From the NCBI RefSeq assembly GCF_014696065.1, contig NZ_JACJPL010000031.1, forward strand, positions 310,001-374,000: 64,000 nucleotides of DNA, in the 5' to 3' direction. Of this stretch, positions 9,701-17,409 are shown piece by piece. This DNA comes from Leptolyngbya sp. FACHB-261. GTDB lineage: Bacteria; Cyanobacteriota; Cyanobacteriia; FACHB-261. Below the pieces are notes generated by a model that saw nothing but the letters and a program-made list of their open reading frames with translations, did not search any database and had not been told where the DNA came from. The translations under genes and the position numbers were made by a program. The number at the start of each line of letters is the position of its first letter. The first letter of the stretch is position 1.

Positions 9701-10089
9701 TGAAGTCCAAAGCGATTGGCGATTTCTTCAATGGTTGAATCGTCAGTTCCTGGGGCAAATTGCACCGTAATTTGATCGGTAAAGTAGACAAATGCGCCCG
9801 GATTGTCGCGTAGTTTGTAAACCCGGCTGACAAAGGCAACATCTTCCTGCTGCCGAAGATCGGCGATTGCTGCCTCAGCCTGGCCTGGATCAACGCTGAA
9901 TTCGTCCAGGTTTGTGTTGGGAATGGCCCGAACAAAGGTAGCTGAGACAGTTTGGCCTAAGTCTTCAGGAGAGCGGGGAGCAGCGGTAGCAGGAGTCGTG
10001 CGAACGATGAAGCGATCATCGACGCGCTGCAAGTCCAGCTCCTGTCCTCCCCGCTGTAGAACTCTGCCTAAATCTGCCTCGTCCACCAT
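6751..10089 (-). CDS. Subtilisin-like (S8) serine protease with two P domains
   Basis: The longest frame opens at a GTG at 10104, but the ATG at 10089 (MVDEADLGRV) has GAGG nine bases upstream and is preferred. Numbered from the GTG, residues 1-190 form a prodomain-like N-terminal region. The peptidase S8 catalytic residues are visible: Asp235 (VAVADDG), His273 (HGTACAG), Asn370 of the oxyanion hole (ACGN) and Ser488 (GGTSSAAP). A Thr/Pro linker follows, then a proprotein-convertase P domain (about 605-730), about 260 residues of Ala/Pro/Thr low complexity (nt about 7140-7900), and a second P domain (about 1000-1117). No Sec signal peptide is seen. P domains normally stabilise or target secreted subtilases. 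All catalytic residues are intact, so an active enzyme is expected. Confidence 0.93.
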   Translation of the reverse strand: MVDEADLGRVLQRGGQELDLQRVDDRFIVRTTPATAAPRSPEDLGQTVSATFVRAIPNTNLDEFSVDPGQAEAAIADLRQQEDVAFVSRVYKLRDNPGAFVYFTDQITVQFAPGTDDSTIEEIANRFGLQFLKPVEGLDKTSVFLVTRRATENPVKITNRLAAMPEVSQAEPEMVVEASARYQPKDEGYLQQWHLSNNGGAQLAPNSHIFADQAWDITRGKREVIVAVADDGFDLSHRDFQGTGKIVAPRDFSDRDADPNPGSAQEKHGTACAGLAIAEENGYGSVGVAPGCAFMPIRTSGFLDDNTIEALFAHVTQNGAAVLSCSWGPSTLTFPLSIRQQAAIRNVVNNGRRGKGCVVVFACGNANRPIKGAVDEQGWPRDAIKGATQWLDGFCTNPDVMAISAITSLNKKAAYSNWGPEVSVCAPSNNAHPGLFLERTGYTRTGPSIADSLLVGRAIYTTDRTGPAGYGPGEFTSTFGGTSSAAPIVAGVAALVISANPNLTAREVRQIIEQTADKIVDNSVDPQFNVNRGNYDAKGHSQWFGYGRVNAAKAVQEAARRAAPPTTTPTPIPTTPTTPTPTPTTPTTPTTPTPVTGWLRLENSTILPIPDATPAGVTSSIQCLQPGNVQDIEVEVDIEHDSFVGDLDVILIPPSGNAITLQSKSGGRNVRLQKKFTPQDTPGLETARNTTSLGKWSLRVVDSVKDDVGKLRSWKLGLLLGTSRAPSAGPATTPVPAAQSAAPAPTPATAQTSTPAPAAALKAPTPAPTQAPTPAPTPTPAPAPTPAPVATPAPAPASTPTPTPAAASAPSISTPTPSAAPAPTQASVSTQASAPAPTSTPKPTPAPAQTSTSVPAPTPAPAPTSASAPSTPTPTLASIQAPASSPTPAPAPAPAPASTPAPTPTPAAAPTPKPSPAPAQTSGPAPTPTPIPVPIPVLVPTPSSSPIPALISTLTPTTATPAPVSTSTPTPAPAPAPAPTPTPAVATSAPLRLTARVDQPIPDGDPKGVTSTLTVTQAGKIRSVTVEVDITHPFSGDLRIKLLASGGQTVLLHDLQGGATSGLKKTFTAPDSPALASLANTPAAGEWRITVSDLVTNDTGRFNSWALNLTLT
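7140..7900 (-). repeat. Ala/Pro/Thr low-complexity linker inside the subtilase gene
   Basis: A purine/pyrimidine-skewed, slippage-prone coding repeat encodes irregular PAP, PTP and PAPT units. It separates the two P domains. On the opposite strand it creates long Gly/Ala/Val ORFs that are not genes. Confidence 0.8.
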
Positions 10090-10171
10090 TCCAGCAATCC
10101 TCACCTGTGCAGTGCCACGATTTTAGTACGCGTCTAGCCTACAGGCTGGCAGTGATGGCGAAATCCTGCCT

Positions 10172-11140
10172 CTACGAGTTTCCTTTGCGCTTCAGGCGAT
10201 TAATCTCATCCTGCAATTCCTGAATCTGGCGCTGAAGTTCAGCCGCTTCACTCGGAGCTGGGGGCGTGGAATTGATGTCAATGGTTGAGTCTTCGCCCCG
10301 AACGTAATTGCCAGACTTGATGTTGTAATACTCAGAAGACAGAGACCACTCGCGCAAATAATGCACTCGATCCACTGGAAAGGGATGGCTCAGAATCGCG
10401 CCTTGCCCACCGTTATAAAGCAAAAACTTATAGACCTGATTTAAGCCGTCACTGTCGAGCTGCTGAAACTGCTCAGACTGTTTAATGAACTCCTCCAAAC
10501 TGCACTCATGGCCAAATTGGTGACAGCCACCCGAGAACTTCATCATTGAGCTGACCACGACATTGAGATCATCGAGTGCCAGTAGGGCCGCTCGGTCACA
10601 GGAGAGTTCTGCTTTACGCTTCCATTCATGAAAGGCGTAAATGAGCCCGGTACCCACTACGTTACCAATACCAAAGGTGAGTTCGCCGATGGTCGTAATT
10701 GCGCCCATCACCCACATTGCCATCTGAATCAAGATCGTATGGCCACACTTAATGTGGCCAAGTTCATGCGCAAGAACGGACCGAATCTCGTCCTCGTTCA
10801 TCAAATCCAGTAGACCAGAATTAATGACGATATAAGGCCGTTCCTGTCCTAGTGAGTAGGCATTAGCAATTGGGTTTTGGGTGGCAAACAGGATGGGTTC
10901 TGGATGCACATCTAGATCGCGAACACACTCACGAAAAATGCGATAGAGCGTTGCATACTGTCGTGGGCCAACTTGAATGCTATTACCAGAGTGATAAATC
11001 AGCTGTGGGCGTTCATAAATAAACTCGACAAACTTGCGAGCCACCAAGTTAAAGCCCGGTAGATTGCGCAACGCTAGTTCCGCTTGCGCATCGAGAGGGT
11101 GTCTGAAGGCTTCGCTAGAAAGGCCAGGGTAGGTAGGCAT
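10172..11140 (-). CDS. M48 family zinc metalloprotease
   Basis: Start chosen at ATG 11140 (MPTYPGLSSEAF), which has GAAGGA six bases upstream; the open frame extends nine codons further to 11167. The peptidase M48 signature VLAHELGHIKCGH gives zinc ligands His125 and His129 with catalytic Glu126, and KAELSCDRAAL supplies the third ligand Glu. A hydrophobic segment (MAMWVMGAITTIGELTFGIG) follows the HExxH helix, as in HtpX-like enzymes. The C-terminal ~30 residues (AAELQRQIQELQDEINRLK) form a short coiled coil, unusual for HtpX and possibly a partner-binding tail. At 322 aa the length is normal for the family. The gene is divergent from the metallophosphoesterase. A role in membrane protein quality control is inferred. 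Confidence 0.9.
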   Translation of the reverse strand: MPTYPGLSSEAFRHPLDAQAELALRNLPGFNLVARKFVEFIYERPQLIYHSGNSIQVGPRQYATLYRIFRECVRDLDVHPEPILFATQNPIANAYSLGQERPYIVINSGLLDLMNEDEIRSVLAHELGHIKCGHTILIQMAMWVMGAITTIGELTFGIGNVVGTGLIYAFHEWKRKAELSCDRAALLALDDLNVVVSSMMKFSGGCHQFGHECSLEEFIKQSEQFQQLDSDGLNQVYKFLLYNGGQGAILSHPFPVDRVHYLREWSLSSEYYNIKSGNYVRGEDSTIDINSTPPAPSEAAELQRQIQELQDEINRLKRKGNS

Positions 11141-11454
11141 CGCAATTCCTTCACGCTCTGCCCTCACATTCTCGCTAGATTTTTTGATTTTGGGTACCGG
11201 CCAAGACCTTGAGCCCTCTGAGATGAGGCAAATCAGGTTTTGCGCAGCAACAAGGCCTCAAGTCCCCAAGCGCCTTTTGCCCTCCAGAGCTGCAGGCAAC
11301 CCAGGCCTAAATCACAGGGATAAGGCTACATCACCAACAAACGATAGATGCCAGGACAATCGATCGCCGCTAGGATCAACGTGCTACACCTGGTTTGCCC
11401 CAGTGCGCCGACTGCCTATTCCGGCCTCCTACGCCGATCCCTGGAGCATTACTC
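11141..11454. other. Divergent intergenic region
   Basis: About 314 bases between two divergently transcribed genes (M48 protease and metallophosphoesterase), so it should hold both promoters. I could not assign -35/-10 boxes with confidence and see no gene. Confidence 0.5.
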
Positions 11455-13029
11455 ATGGAGCTTGTTACCGATCCACCCATTTCCGTCAAGATCCGCAAAA
11501 TGAAAGAGCGGGTGCGATGGCAAGAGCCAGAAATGGTTAAACGGGGCATCGATCAGACTCGCATGGTCCTGGACGATGGTCAGCAGGACAATCCAGACTT
11601 CTCTTTTATTGTTTTAGGGGATAGTGGTTCGGGGTCCTATCGAGGTTATAATCCCCAGCGCCGAGTCGCTGAACTCATGCTGGAACAGCGGGACGGCTGT
11701 CGGTTTGTGCTACACACCGGCGATGTCATTTATTTCGTCGGCTCAAGCGAGTTTTACCCCAAAAACTTTATCGAGCCCTATCGGGAATTTCTAGTAGGTG
11801 GCGAAAATCACGAGCGCATTGCCTATGACCAAATGGTTTTCAACTTGCCTATTTTGCCCGTCTTAGGCAACCACGATTATTACGATCTGCCGCTGCTCTA
11901 CGGCCTGCTGGCTCAAGGCACCCGACCCCTGCGTCGCTTGCTTCGATCCAAGATTGATTTTGATATTGGCTTGCATGGCTCGCATCAAGGCGATGCCTAC
12001 GCCCGGGCCTTTCTGGATTACCTCAAAGCGCTGCCCAATCCCGCTGATTTAAGCGCTCACCTCGATCAGCATTACACAGCCAAAACCGAGACTGGTTTCT
12101 GTCTGCGTTATGAACCGGGGCAATTCACTCGCCTGCCCAACCGTTACTACAGCTTCCGCTACGGCGGCATCGATTTCTTTGCCTTAGATTCCAATACGTT
12201 CAATGCACCGCTACCTTTGCCAGCGACCCGAGAGGGTGACGCTTACCGGCACACGCTCGAACAGCGACGAGCTGAACAAGCGCAAAAGAAACAGGAACTC
12301 ATGAATGCTGGCATGAGCCTCAGCTCCAACCCGCCGGAACAAGTAGAAGAACACGACGACTTGCGCACCAAGATTGAGCAAATTGACGAGGTAATCCACG
12401 ACATCGATCAGCAATTAGCCGCTAATGAAACAACGGTCACGGATACTGAGCAGTTGAAGTGGCTGCAACAAGGGCTAATCAAATCCTGGAACACTTCCGA
12501 GGTGCGTGGGCGGATCATCTATTTCCACCATCCTCCCTATGTCACTGAGGCATCTAAGTGGCATCAGGCCCAAACCCTCGCCATTCGCCACCGCTTGCGT
12601 CAAGTTCTGGACAACGTTGCCAAGGCCGTCGGCGCTCAGGCTCAGGACCGCCCGCTGGTCGATCTGATCTTGAATGGTCATGCCCACTGTCTGGATTATG
12701 TTCGGACTCTGGACACGGGTCATGCTGATGCCAACTTAAACTGGATTGTCTGCGGTGGCAGTGGCTTCAGTCTCCGTCGCCAACGCACGGAAGGGCCGGA
12801 ACTCATTGAGGGGGTTGGGGGTCTTGGAAGTAGCCAAACTCGCCTAGTGGCAAAGTCTCTGCTCTACGTTGGCCGCAATGGCCACGGCTATCAGAAGCGA
12901 CGCCCCTACTCCTTCTTGCGCATTGATGTTCAAGATGGGCGACCGCCCAAATTCACAGTGCGGCCCTTTGCAGCGGAGCGAACCCAAAGACAGTGGCAAA
13001 CCCAAGCAATCAAGCCGTTTGTAATTTGA
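11455..13029 (+). CDS. Calcineurin-like metallophosphoesterase
   Basis: Start chosen at ATG 11455 (MELVTDPP), which has GGAG nine bases upstream; the open frame runs 20 codons further 5'. The 524-aa product has the full metallophosphoesterase motif set: VLGDSGSGS (Asp56), HTGDVIYF (Asp90), LGNHDYYD (Asn139, His140), YFHHPPYV, and NGHAHCLDY near the C-terminus. A charged insertion with predicted coiled coil (about 270-325, rich in Glu, Gln and Lys) lies between the third and fourth motifs and is longer than in typical members. No signal peptide is seen. The substrate cannot be told. It lies 49 bases before the diacylglycerol-kinase-like gene on the same strand and may share its transcript. Confidence 0.88.
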   Translation: MELVTDPPISVKIRKMKERVRWQEPEMVKRGIDQTRMVLDDGQQDNPDFSFIVLGDSGSGSYRGYNPQRRVAELMLEQRDGCRFVLHTGDVIYFVGSSEFYPKNFIEPYREFLVGGENHERIAYDQMVFNLPILPVLGNHDYYDLPLLYGLLAQGTRPLRRLLRSKIDFDIGLHGSHQGDAYARAFLDYLKALPNPADLSAHLDQHYTAKTETGFCLRYEPGQFTRLPNRYYSFRYGGIDFFALDSNTFNAPLPLPATREGDAYRHTLEQRRAEQAQKKQELMNAGMSLSSNPPEQVEEHDDLRTKIEQIDEVIHDIDQQLAANETTVTDTEQLKWLQQGLIKSWNTSEVRGRIIYFHHPPYVTEASKWHQAQTLAIRHRLRQVLDNVAKAVGAQAQDRPLVDLILNGHAHCLDYVRTLDTGHADANLNWIVCGGSGFSLRRQRTEGPELIEGVGGLGSSQTRLVAKSLLYVGRNGHGYQKRRPYSFLRIDVQDGRPPKFTVRPFAAERTQRQWQTQAIKPFVI

Positions 13030-13078
13030 GGGTGCAGACCAGTTACTCTGCTCTAAATCTGAACTCAAGGAGGGCAAG

Positions 13079-14047
13079 GTGGATACACTTTTAATCGTCA
13101 ACCCAACCTCTGGACCTAATGACCAAGCCAGTTTGCTACGCGATATTATCAAAGCTCTCCAAGACCAAAACATTCGGGCTGAGGTTAGCCTAACCACCCC
13201 GGATTCTGATGGGCAAGCTCTGGCTGCTGAGGCCGCGCAAGCAGGAACTAAATTGGTGATTGCGGCGGGTGGCGATGGCACTATCGAAGCAGTAGCTCGG
13301 GGTTTAATTCACACCTCAACGGCCCTAGGTATTATCCCTCTGGGAACCCGGAATAACATTGCGGCCAGTTTGAGTATCCCCAACAACTTAGAGCAAGCCG
13401 CTCGAATTTTGGTAGAAGGGGAAAGCTGCCAAATTGATGTGGGCAAAGCGAACGATCACTACTTTCTAGAAGTGGTTGGTATAGGCCTTGAGGCAGTTCT
13501 CTTTCCCTGTGGCGATGAAGTCAAAGAAGCGGTCAAGAAAAATCGTCTGGCTCTACTCAGGAGTGTGTTGAGTGGCCTCAAGATCTTTTCAGAGTTCCGG
13601 TCTCACCGCTTAGTCCTACGGCTCAATGGTCGACGCCTGCTACGGCTACGCACTCTTCAGGTCAACATCTGCAATAGTCCGCGCTATGGTATGGAATTTG
13701 CCTTAGCTCCTAATGCCAAAATGGACGACGGCAAGCTGGACGTAATCTACCTTGACAACGCTTCCAAATGGGAGCATCTTCAGCACTTTTTCACTGCCAT
13801 GCGCGGTCAGCCTCTATCCCGCGAACAACTCCGAACTTATCAGGCTGCCAGAATCGAAGTTAGAAGCTACCATCCCCTAAAAGTCCACGCCGATGGTGAC
13901 TGTATAGGCAATACTCCACTCACAGTTGAGGTTGTACCCAAAGCTCTCCGGGTGCGCGTCCCGACCCCTGAGTTACTGACAAAATTTGCCGAAGAGGAAG
14001 GTCAGAGCAGCATTCCAGCCCTTAGCGAGCTGCCTGGAGGGGCATAA
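13079..14047 (+). CDS. Diacylglycerol kinase-like lipid kinase
   Basis: Starts at GTG 13079 with a perfect AGGAGG five bases upstream. The 322-aa protein has the DAGK catalytic fold signature: the N-terminal phosphate-binding IVNPTSG, the GGDGT nucleotide loop at residues 64-68, and GIIPLGTRNNIAASLSIP. The YegS/DgkB-like C-terminal domain contains VHADGD. Such enzymes phosphorylate diacylglycerol or related lipids with ATP at the inner membrane face. Length matches the family. The downstream SPFH/zinc-ribbon genes also look membrane-related, so a lipid or envelope theme is possible for this stretch. Confidence 0.9.
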   Translation: MDTLLIVNPTSGPNDQASLLRDIIKALQDQNIRAEVSLTTPDSDGQALAAEAAQAGTKLVIAAGGDGTIEAVARGLIHTSTALGIIPLGTRNNIAASLSIPNNLEQAARILVEGESCQIDVGKANDHYFLEVVGIGLEAVLFPCGDEVKEAVKKNRLALLRSVLSGLKIFSEFRSHRLVLRLNGRRLLRLRTLQVNICNSPRYGMEFALAPNAKMDDGKLDVIYLDNASKWEHLQHFFTAMRGQPLSREQLRTYQAARIEVRSYHPLKVHADGDCIGNTPLTVEVVPKALRVRVPTPELLTKFAEEEGQSSIPALSELPGGA

Positions 14048-14131
14048 AACAGTCTCCGCTTCCGAGGAATCACGGTGCGGCAAGCCGAGGCTCTAAGTTA
14101 GCTTAGACTCATCTCAAACTGGAGGCGAGTC

Positions 14132-15235
14132 GTGGGCATCATCGACAAGATTAGATGCGAGTTTGTTGACATCATCGAATGGTTGGACCCCACCAACGAT
14201 ACGATGGCTTACCGCTTCGAGCGCTTCCAGAACGAGATCAAAAGGGGCTCCAAATTGACGGTACGGCCTGGTCAAATGGCCGTGCTTGTTAATGAAGGTC
14301 GCATTGCCGATGTTTTTGCGCCAGGGCTTTACCCACTCAGCACTCAAAACTTACCAATTCTCAGTACTCTGATGGGTTGGAGCTATGGCTTCAACTCGCC
14401 CTTTAAAGCTGAGGTTTACTTCTTTAGCACCCGCACATTTACAAACTTGAAATGGGGAACCTCTAACCCCGTTATCGTGCGCGACCCAGAGCTAGGGCCG
14501 GTACGTCTGCGTGGCTACGGTACCTATGGGGTGCGAGTGGCTAAGCCAGAAGAGTTTTTGCAACAACTAATCGCTACCGATGGCCTATTTCAGGTCAATG
14601 AAATCAGTGGTCAAATTCGCAACTTGATTGTGACCCAGGTTGCCACCTGGCTTGGACGGTCTAACATTCCCCTGCTAGACTTTGCCGCGCACTACAGCGA
14701 CATGGGAGAGACGATTCGAGCAGGTATTCAGCCTGAATTGGATCGCTTCGGCCTAGAAGTCACCCAGTTGTTAATCGAGAACATTTCACTACCCGCAGAA
14801 GTCGAAGCTGCTTTAGACAAGCGCACCTCAATGGGCTTGCTAGGAGACTTGCAGCAGTACGCACAGTTCCAGGCAGCCAATGCTATTGAAACCGCAGCCA
14901 AAAATCCTGGAGGCGGTAACTCCCCGCTAGAATTCGGGGTGGGCCTCGCCATGGGACAGCAGATGGTGGCGGCCATGCAACCGAAAGCACTGCAGCCCCT
15001 CCAACCAGTTTCACAACCTCAAGCCGCACCGCCTCCGCCTGTGCCCTCCACTCAGTGGTACTTGTCGCGAGACGGGCAAAACTTCGGTCCCTTTGCGGCT
15101 GATCAACTGCTGGCTCAAGGCTTGACGGCTCAGTCCTATATCTGGCGAGCAGGGCAAGACGGCTGGAAGCGAGCAATAGAGCTCCCAGAACTAGCCTCGC
15201 TGTTGGCAGCAGTGCCGCCTTCCCCGCAGAGCTAA
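14132..15235 (+). CDS. SPFH-domain protein with C-terminal GYF_2 domain
   Basis: Starts at GTG 14132, with GGAGG six bases upstream. Residues about 25-240 match the SPFH/'virion core protein' group (COG4260, e.g. Bacillus YdjI): an IIEWLDPTNDTMAYRF N-terminus, then LTVRPGQMAVLVNEG and VFAPGLYPLSTQNLP. A Gly/Gln/Pro-rich linker (about 265-308) leads to a GYF_2 domain (about 309-357; WYLSRDGQNFGPF and SYIWRAGQDGWKRA), a fold that usually binds proline-rich peptides. No transmembrane segment is present, so membrane association would be peripheral. The next gene, 16 bases on, encodes a zinc-ribbon membrane protein, a pairing like ydjI/ydjG in Bacillus. Domain calls are confident; the envelope-stress role is inference. 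Confidence 0.88.
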   Translation: MGIIDKIRCEFVDIIEWLDPTNDTMAYRFERFQNEIKRGSKLTVRPGQMAVLVNEGRIADVFAPGLYPLSTQNLPILSTLMGWSYGFNSPFKAEVYFFSTRTFTNLKWGTSNPVIVRDPELGPVRLRGYGTYGVRVAKPEEFLQQLIATDGLFQVNEISGQIRNLIVTQVATWLGRSNIPLLDFAAHYSDMGETIRAGIQPELDRFGLEVTQLLIENISLPAEVEAALDKRTSMGLLGDLQQYAQFQAANAIETAAKNPGGGNSPLEFGVGLAMGQQMVAAMQPKALQPLQPVSQPQAAPPPPVPSTQWYLSRDGQNFGPFAADQLLAQGLTAQSYIWRAGQDGWKRAIELPELASLLAAVPPSPQS

Positions 15236-15251
15236 ACGCCACAGGCTCACT

Positions 15252-16400
15252 ATGGACCCGTCAAAACTTGTCAACCGCTTTCCCTGTCCAGGTTGCGGTG
15301 CGGATTTGGAATTTCAACCCAAAATTGGGCGGCTCCAATGCCCTTACTGTGGGCGCGAGGAGCAAATTCAGCACGGCAATCAGGCAGTCGAAGAACACCC
15401 CTACAGCCAAGCCCTTAACTCACTGACGGGCCAAACCTCTCTATTATCCAGCCAAGCTTTAGAAGTCGCCTGCTCTGACTGTGGGGCCAGCATCACGTTT
15501 GAACCGCCTGAAGTGGCAGGCAAATGTCCCTTTTGCGCAGCCAATATTGTCACGCAACCCAAGTCAGCTCACCCGGTTTTAACCCCTGGAGGAGTCCTAC
15601 CTTTTGCAATGCAAAAACAAGAGGCACGCACTAATATTCAGCAGTGGCTAGGCAATCGTTGGTTCGCCCCCAACAGCCTCAACAAAATAGCCCAGCAGGA
15701 AGAACTTTCTGGCGTCTATTTGCCCTTTTGGACCTACGATTGTCAAGCCATCAGTGATTACCGGGGGGAGCGAGGCGAACACTATTATGTCACCGAAACC
15801 TACACAGAAATTGAGGATGGCAAGAGCGTCACCAAAACACGTCAAGTCCAGAAAACTCGCTGGCATCCAGCCTCTGGCAGGGTATCTCGGTTATTTGATG
15901 ATGTCTTAGTTGCTGCTACCCAAGTTGTAAACAAGAAGCGATTAGATGCGTTAGAGCCTTGGGATTTGTCAGCCTTGTGTCCTTACCAGCCCTCTTACCT
16001 AGCAGGTTTCAAAGCTCAACGTTACCAAGTCAAATTAGACGAGGGCTTTGAGGTCGCCAAGCAATGGATGACTTCGGTCATCCATCAAGATGTCTGTCGC
16101 AATATCGGTGGCGATGAGCAGCGAGTGCATCACATTGCCACTACGCACCGAAACACCACGTTTAAACACATCTTGCTACCAATTTGGATCTCGGCCTATC
16201 GCTTCAACAACCAGCAATATCAAGTACTGGTTAATGCCCGCACAGGCGAAGTATTGGGCGACCGCCCCTATAGCGCTTGGAAAATTCTCAGCTTCGCCCT
16301 TCTCTGTACTGCTGTATTGGCAGGAGTGCTGTGGCTCCTGAATCCTCAGCAGCAAAACGACCTACCTTTGCCTGTCCCGCCTTCGGACCAGCCTCCTTAG
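15252..16400 (+). CDS. Double zinc-ribbon membrane protein (YdjG-like)
   Basis: The 382-aa protein begins with two rubredoxin/TFIIB-like zinc ribbons: Cys12, Cys15, Cys30, Cys33 (CPGCG and CPYCG) and Cys74, Cys77, Cys92, Cys95 (CSDCG and CPFCA). A ~220-residue middle domain contains YLPFWTYDCQAISDY, a conserved type in such proteins, and a single transmembrane helix lies near the C-terminus (about 348-366, ILSFALLCTAVLAGVLWLL) followed by a short Pro-rich tail. Annotation pipelines often mislabel relatives as PriA-like because of the ribbons; no helicase motif is present. It follows the SPFH gene by 16 bases, so co-expression is likely. An adaptor between membrane and SPFH scaffold is inferred. 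Confidence 0.82.
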   Translation: MDPSKLVNRFPCPGCGADLEFQPKIGRLQCPYCGREEQIQHGNQAVEEHPYSQALNSLTGQTSLLSSQALEVACSDCGASITFEPPEVAGKCPFCAANIVTQPKSAHPVLTPGGVLPFAMQKQEARTNIQQWLGNRWFAPNSLNKIAQQEELSGVYLPFWTYDCQAISDYRGERGEHYYVTETYTEIEDGKSVTKTRQVQKTRWHPASGRVSRLFDDVLVAATQVVNKKRLDALEPWDLSALCPYQPSYLAGFKAQRYQVKLDEGFEVAKQWMTSVIHQDVCRNIGGDEQRVHHIATTHRNTTFKHILLPIWISAYRFNNQQYQVLVNARTGEVLGDRPYSAWKILSFALLCTAVLAGVLWLLNPQQQNDLPLPVPPSDQPP

Positions 16401-16411
16401 ACTACCAATTC

Positions 16412-16470
16412 ATACAGTTTGTATTAGTACAGTTCTATGTTACACCGGAGGAGTAGAAAATACAGTTCTA
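16412..16470 (+). promoter_or_regulatory. Repeated TACAGTT sites upstream of the dioxygenase gene
   Basis: The gap before the LigB-type gene contains an inverted repeat ATACAGTTTGTAT (16412-16424) and two exact copies of TACAGTTCTA (16428-16437 and 16461-16470), 33 bases apart start to start. This spacing of similar sites just upstream of a gene resembles an operator cluster. The regulator is unknown. Confidence 0.4.
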
Positions 16471-16489
16471 GACAGCTCTAGGAGGTCAC

Positions 16490-17320
16490 ATGCTTGAGGC
16501 TCAGCATCAGCTGGTAGTCGGCTCTCCTGACCTGGTTGGGACTACCTTCCCCAGCCTGTTCGTTTCCCACGGAGCCCCCAACTTGGTGTTTGAAGATGCT
16601 CCTGCCCACCATTTTCTTAAGCAGTTGGGCACTCAAGTTGGGCGCCCCAGTGCGATCTTGGTGATTTCAGCCCACTGGGCCACAGCCTGTCCTACCGTGA
16701 GTGCTGCATCCCAGCCAGAGACCATTCACGATTTTTCTGCCTTTACCCCGGAGCTTTATCAGTTGCGATACCCAGCAGCTGGTGCGCCAGATCTAGCTGA
16801 GCGGGTAGTGAACTTGCTGGTCACGAGCGGCATTGAAGCTGAATTAGACCCCAGCCGTGGTTTAGACCATGGCGCCTGGAACCCTCTGCTCCTGATGTAT
16901 CCAGATGCCGAGATTCCAGTAACGCAACTGTCGCTTCAGCCTCGCTTAGGTCCTGCACATCACCTCGCAATCGGACAAGCTTTAGCGCCTCTACGTCACG
17001 AAGGGGTGCTGATGCTGGCCAGTGGCAGCCTCACCCATAACCTCTGGGAGCTAGAAGCCAACCGCTCCAATGCTCAAGCTCCAGTTTGGGCCAGCGAGTT
17101 CGTTGACTGGATCACCGCCGCTGCAACTGATCACAAGCTTGAGCAACTCCTCAACTACCGGCAACTCGCGCCCCATGCAGAACGCAACCATCCCACCGAA
17201 GAGCACTTACTACCCCTGTTTGTGGCCATCGGCGCAGGCAACTTAGGAGTCAAAACCCGGCTTCTCCATTCCAGCTTTACCTATGGCAGCCTCAGCATGG
17301 CCGCCTATGCCTTTGCTTGA
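16490..17320 (+). CDS. LigB-family extradiol dioxygenase (YgiD/DODA-like)
   Basis: Starts at ATG 16490 with AGGAGG four bases upstream. The 276-aa product matches class III extradiol ring-cleavage dioxygenases of the 4,5-DOPA dioxygenase (YgiD) type: FVSHGAPN (His27), VISAHWAT (His62), the RGLDHGAWNPL motif, SGSLTHNLW, and HAERNHPTEEHLLPL near the end. The conserved histidines are the expected metal ligands (zinc or iron). Members open catechol rings such as DOPA; the natural substrate here cannot be told. It stands alone between the zinc-ribbon gene and glyS, with its own upstream repeats, so independent regulation is likely. Confidence 0.9.
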   Translation: MLEAQHQLVVGSPDLVGTTFPSLFVSHGAPNLVFEDAPAHHFLKQLGTQVGRPSAILVISAHWATACPTVSAASQPETIHDFSAFTPELYQLRYPAAGAPDLAERVVNLLVTSGIEAELDPSRGLDHGAWNPLLLMYPDAEIPVTQLSLQPRLGPAHHLAIGQALAPLRHEGVLMLASGSLTHNLWELEANRSNAQAPVWASEFVDWITAAATDHKLEQLLNYRQLAPHAERNHPTEEHLLPLFVAIGAGNLGVKTRLLHSSFTYGSLSMAAYAFA

Positions 17321-17409
17321 TTCGGGTTATCTAACGTTTAGCCAAAAGCTGGACCTTCAACAGACCAACTCCGCTGATAAACTGAGGGAGTTTACGTTTC
17401 GGGGATCTT

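Noticed and set aside
11184-11540. ORF of 118 aa overlapping the start of the metallophosphoesterase gene
   Set aside because: It is in another frame, lacks a plausible ribosome binding site and overlaps the clear start at 11455.
15252-16400. Possible PriA helicase assignment for the zinc-ribbon protein
   Set aside because: It has zinc ribbons and a C-terminal TM helix but no Walker or helicase motifs.
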